From: JAFAZJ01 sp050183765
GTDB lineage: Bacteria > Pseudomonadota > Alphaproteobacteria > Reyranellales > Reyranellaceae
Assembly: GCA_050183765.1 (NCBI GenBank)
Contig: JBFXAZ010000010.1
Span: 1-64,000 of the forward strand
DNA: 64,000 bases
Reading direction: 5' to 3'
This document shows, in pieces, positions 61,149-64,000 of the stretch. Position 1 is the stretch's first letter, and the number at the start of each line of letters is the position of its first letter. A program made the position numbers and the translations under genes. Below the pieces are notes generated by a model, which was not told the origin of the DNA, did no database searches, and was given only the letters and a program-made list of their open reading frames with translations.

Positions 61149-62072
61149 TCAATGCGTCGACAGCCACGCCCCGATCGCCGCGCGGGCCTTGGCGTAGGGG
61201 TCGACCGCGTAGAGATCGTCGGTGCCGATCTTCTTCTTCCACTTCGCGAACCAGGTATCCAGCTCCTCGAAGTTCACGCCCTTGCCGCCTGAACTCTGGG
61301 TGATGTGCGGCACGAGCGTCACCGGGTGCCAGGCCACCTGCACAATGTGATCGATGCCCTGCGGCCGCTCGATCGCGTCCTCGGCGGCGGCGTTCATGCC
61401 GATGATCATGCCGGGCAGAAGCTTCTCGGGCTTGAAGCCGCTGCCGGTGAGCCAGCCGCCGGCCTCCTTCTTCCAGCCGGTCATCTGCCAGGCGGCGGCG
61501 GTGTCAAACAGCTTCTTGAACTTGGGCGGCAGCAGCTCGGCGGCGACGCCGCCCACCAGCTCGTCGTGGATCGTGCAGTTGGCGAACTCGACCCAGCCCG
61601 AGCAGTCGATGCTGCCCTTCTCGACGTCGCGCACCTTCTGGCTATAGGTCACGTCGTCGTACTTCTCGGTGAGCTCCCACAGGCGGCGATTGACGTACAG
61701 CGTCAGCGGATCGAAGAAGCTCGGCTTGTAGCCGATCGGCAGCAGCGCGACGCTGCGCACCCAGCCCGAGGTCGCGCCGCCGAAGCCCATGATTTCCGGC
61801 AGGGTGCGCCCGCCCAAGGTGCGGTTGCGCATGAATCCCGGTCCCGGGGTGGCCTCGCAGGTCCCGCCCGCGTTGCGCCCGAGGTAGGACCAGCTCTGTG
61901 CCTCCGGCATCGACATGTTGCGCACCTCGACGAACGACCAGCCGTCGGTGCGCCAGCTCTCCTCGACCAGGGTGCCGGCCGCCAGGCGCGTGCGCGGATT
62001 GGGCTCGCGCAAGCCGCCGAAATCGCGAGCGAGCGGAACACTGTCCGAGACGATCTGCATGTAGCTGCGCAT
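61149..62072 (-). CDS. Possible NlpC/P60-like cysteine hydrolase
   Basis: The 307-residue product has an SH3-like region (about residues 30-55, AAGTLVEESWRTDGWSFVEVR) and a later region with D-C157-S-G-W and GI-D-H242-IVQVAWHP plus PHITQ. This matches the Cys and His of NlpC/P60 peptidases (DCSGW, then His in a hydrophobic strand). Those enzymes cut peptidoglycan stem peptides. There is no signal peptide, which argues for an unusual delivery or a different substrate. The family assignment is inference from motifs. Confidence 0.55.
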   Translation of the reverse strand: MRSYMQIVSDSVPLARDFGGLREPNPRTRLAAGTLVEESWRTDGWSFVEVRNMSMPEAQSWSYLGRNAGGTCEATPGPGFMRNRTLGGRTLPEIMGFGGATSGWVRSVALLPIGYKPSFFDPLTLYVNRRLWELTEKYDDVTYSQKVRDVEKGSIDCSGWVEFANCTIHDELVGGVAAELLPPKFKKLFDTAAAWQMTGWKKEAGGWLTGSGFKPEKLLPGMIIGMNAAAEDAIERPQGIDHIVQVAWHPVTLVPHITQSSGGKGVNFEELDTWFAKWKKKIGTDDLYAVDPYAKARAAIGAWLSTH

Positions 62073-62182
62073 GGTCCACTCCGCACGAACGGAAGCGCCG
62101 GAGGATGCCGGCGCATCGCATCATGCTTCATAAAAGAATGTGAGCGCTCCGTCAATTCTCGATAAGAACGGACGGCGCCTCG

Positions 62183-63394
62183 TCACTCCGCCGCGGTCGC
62201 CGCGCTCGGCTTGACCGTGATCATCCCCGGGCGGAAGCGGTCCTTGAACGGCGTGGTGTCGAGCTCCTCGAGCTTGATTTCGCCCGCCAGCACCCTGCGC
62301 TTCCAGTCCTGGTGCTCGGGCTCGGCGGCGTGGAACTCCGGCATCACTTCCTTGGCGAACAGCTCGAGCGATTCGCAGATGTGCTCGTGCGAGGTCTTGC
62401 CGGCCTGGTTGAGCAGGATCACCTGGTCGATGTTCGAGCTCTGGAACTTGCGCAGCTTGTTGCGGATGGTCTCGGGCGAGCCGATCAGGCCGCCGGCGAT
62501 CGAGCGCTTGGCCTGGTCGGGGTTCTCGCGCTTCCACTTGTTGTACTCGTCCCACATGTTGACGGCGCCCGGCGGCGGCCGCTGGCGGCCCTTCGAGGCA
62601 CCGTAGAACTGCAGGGCGAACTGGAAGAAGGTCGAACCTTCGGCGCGGCGGCGCGCCTCCTCGTCGGTCTTGGCGCACATGAAATAGCTGACCAGCGCGA
62701 TGTTCGGGTTGGTCTGGTAGTCCTCGAGCTTGTCGAGGTGGCGGGTGAAGGCGTTGTAGTAGGCGTGCACCCAGGCATGCGCGGCGTCGGCGCTGACGAA
62801 CTGGAAGCCCAGCGCGCCCAGGCCGCGCCGTCCTGCCATCTCGATCGTGTCGAGCTGCGAGCAGGCGACCCACAGCGGCGGGTGCGGCTTCTGCAGCGGC
62901 TTGGGCAGCACGTTGCGCAGCGGAAACTTGAAGTGCGGCCCGTCGTAGCTGCAGCCGCCGTCGCGGAACATCGGGATCAACGCGCGCACCGCGTCCTCCC
63001 AGATCTCGCGCTTCTTCTCGATCTCGACGCCGAAGGGCTCCAGCTCGGTGATGCTGGCGCTCTCGCCCATGCCGAACTCGACGCGGCCGTCGCTCAGGAG
63101 GTCGAGCGCGGCGACCTTCTCGGCCACCTTGGCCGGGTGGTTGGTGGTGAGCTGGAAGATGCCGTGGCCCAGCCGGATGCGCTTGGTGCGCTGGCTGGCG
63201 GCACCGAGGAAGACCTCGGGCGCGGGCGAATGCGAGTACTCCTCGAGGAAGTGGTGCTCGACCTCCCAGGCATAGTCGAAGCCCAGCTGGTCGGCGAGCT
63301 CGCACTGCGACAGCGCGTTCTTGTACAGGCGGTGCTCGTCGCCGGCTTCCCACGGACGCGGCAGCTGCAGCTCGTAGAAGATGCCGAATTTCAT
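62183..63394 (-). CDS. LLM-class flavin-dependent oxidoreductase
   Basis: The 403-residue protein is luciferase-like. It has FGIFYELQLPRPW at the N terminus, LEEYSHSPAPEVFLGAASQRTKRIRLGHGIFQLTTNHPAKVAEKVAALD with the family GxGIFxLTxxHP pattern, then GRVEFGMGES, and FVSADAAHAWV later. It should use FMN or F420-type reduced flavin to oxidise an organic substrate. It is divergent from the partial gene at the window end. The substrate is unknown. Confidence 0.9.
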   Translation of the reverse strand: MKFGIFYELQLPRPWEAGDEHRLYKNALSQCELADQLGFDYAWEVEHHFLEEYSHSPAPEVFLGAASQRTKRIRLGHGIFQLTTNHPAKVAEKVAALDLLSDGRVEFGMGESASITELEPFGVEIEKKREIWEDAVRALIPMFRDGGCSYDGPHFKFPLRNVLPKPLQKPHPPLWVACSQLDTIEMAGRRGLGALGFQFVSADAAHAWVHAYYNAFTRHLDKLEDYQTNPNIALVSYFMCAKTDEEARRRAEGSTFFQFALQFYGASKGRQRPPPGAVNMWDEYNKWKRENPDQAKRSIAGGLIGSPETIRNKLRKFQSSNIDQVILLNQAGKTSHEHICESLELFAKEVMPEFHAAEPEHQDWKRRVLAGEIKLEELDTTPFKDRFRPGMITVKPSAATAAE

Positions 63395-63544
63395 GGTCGC
63401 GTCCTCCGTCCGTCGTTGGCTGCAAGGGCACTCCGATTCCCGGTGGGGAGCAAGGCCTCAAAGCCGCATGGCGGCACCTCAATCGTCGCCCTTCCCTCCG
63501 CCGCCAACGGGTTCATACTCCGGCCAAATACACGGGAGGCGACG

Positions 63545-64000
63545 ATGCCCGACGGTGTGGCCCGAGCGAAGGCGGACGACCGGCCTGACGCGCTGTATGC
63601 CCGGCTGGAGGAGCGCATCCTCGATCGCGACCAGAGGGGCGCGCTCGACACCTATCACCAGCTGTTCAAGGCGGGCCGGCCGCTGACGGAGATGCTGGCC
63701 GAGGCGGTGCGCATCCACGGGCCATACACCCACGTGCCCTATCACGAGCGCATCGACGACGGGTACGTGAACTTCGTCAACAACGACCACTGCCTTCTGA
63801 GCGCGCGCGCCACCCTCAATCTCGCGCGCCTGCTGCCCGGGGCGCAGGCCGGCCTGCCGATGGCGCAGACCATCTGGTACATCCCCACCGGGCTGGACAT
63901 CTGGAACCAGAAGATCATCAGAGCGCCGGGCCACTATGCGCGCGGCTTCCAGATGCCGGCGGGCCCGCCGCCGGCGCCCGTGGTGCACTGGGCCGACCAG
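63545..64000 (+). CDS. 5' part of a gene of unknown function, cut by the window end
   Basis: From the ATG at 63545, preceded by GGGAGGCGACG, the frame is open to the last base (152 codons) with no stop. The reading begins MPDGVARAKADDRPDALYAR and includes HGPYTHVPYHERIDDGYVNFVNNDH and TIWYIPTGLDIWNQK. It is divergent from the LLM gene. I do not recognise the family from this part. Confidence 0.65.
   Translation, partial: MPDGVARAKADDRPDALYARLEERILDRDQRGALDTYHQLFKAGRPLTEMLAEAVRIHGPYTHVPYHERIDDGYVNFVNNDHCLLSARATLNLARLLPGAQAGLPMAQTIWYIPTGLDIWNQKIIRAPGHYARGFQMPAGPPPAPVVHWADQ

Noticed and set aside
63381..63686. Rightward 101-codon frame near the window end
   Set aside because: It is out of frame with the ribosome-site-preceded ATG at 63545, whose frame is open to the end; the shorter frame has no supporting features.

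Overview
The window reads as chromosomal DNA of a high-GC alphaproteobacterium. Supporting signs are dense coding on both strands, four CaiB/BaiF CoA-transferases, a TctC/Bug-type binding protein, a cobalt-type nitrile hydratase, LLM flavin oxidoreductases and many ATGA/GTGA gene overlaps. The exact genus is not visible; a Reyranella- or Rhodospirillales-like soil organism is my inference only. About 70 genes are supported. No rRNA, tRNA, CRISPR array, integrase or transposase gene was seen, and no gap above 300 bases lacks a gene.

Layout. 1-5.6 kb: a LysR regulator divergent from an operon of a sulfatase, a TctC-type binding protein, a conserved protein of unknown function and a UGSC-family selenoprotein. 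In the selenoprotein an in-frame TGA (5017-5019) is followed by a SECIS-like hairpin, and the reading frame continues to 5565. 5.6-16.6 kb: SDR and zinc-type dehydrogenases, a diheme cytochrome c, an MFS exporter, a two-gene secreted/coiled-coil unit, a TauD-like dioxygenase, leuB, a VOC protein and a GNAT acetyltransferase. 16.6-17.4 kb: a Tat-exported protein with a possible His/Cys dyad. 17.4-21.7 kb: a lower-GC island with two divergent helicases (an HTH-SF2 fusion and a UvrD-like SF1) sharing an operator-like palindrome, plus a small zinc-binding protein. It ends next to a second GNAT gene.

21.7-45 kb: acyl-CoA dehydrogenase, two DMT exporters, an EVE-like/HNH protein with a degenerate active site, an alpha/beta hydrolase-HAD-SDR cluster, TetR/DUF1330, four CaiB/BaiF genes (three in tandem), L,D-transpeptidase, FAH hydrolase, Crp/Fnr and Spy-like proteins, a YpfJ-type metallopeptidase with a nucleoside deaminase, xthA, and an emrAB-marR drug-efflux locus with a clear MarR-type operator. 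46.2-53.5 kb: a complete Dpp/Opp-type peptide ABC transporter with an N-acyl-D-amino-acid deacylase in the same operon. 54-64 kb: a TonB receptor with a Zur-like box, a caspase-fold-like protein, CHRD and CBS proteins, GST, nitrile hydratase beta and alpha, an NlpC/P60-like protein, an LLM monooxygenase, and the 5' part of an unrecognised gene cut by the window end.

Three families of intergenic palindromic repeats punctuate the window: seven copies of a roughly 150-bp MITE-like element, four copies of a GTCATCCTGAGCG-type element, and one CACAGAGACACAGAG-type inverted repeat. The items most worth following up are the fused UGSC selenoprotein and the divergent helicase island.
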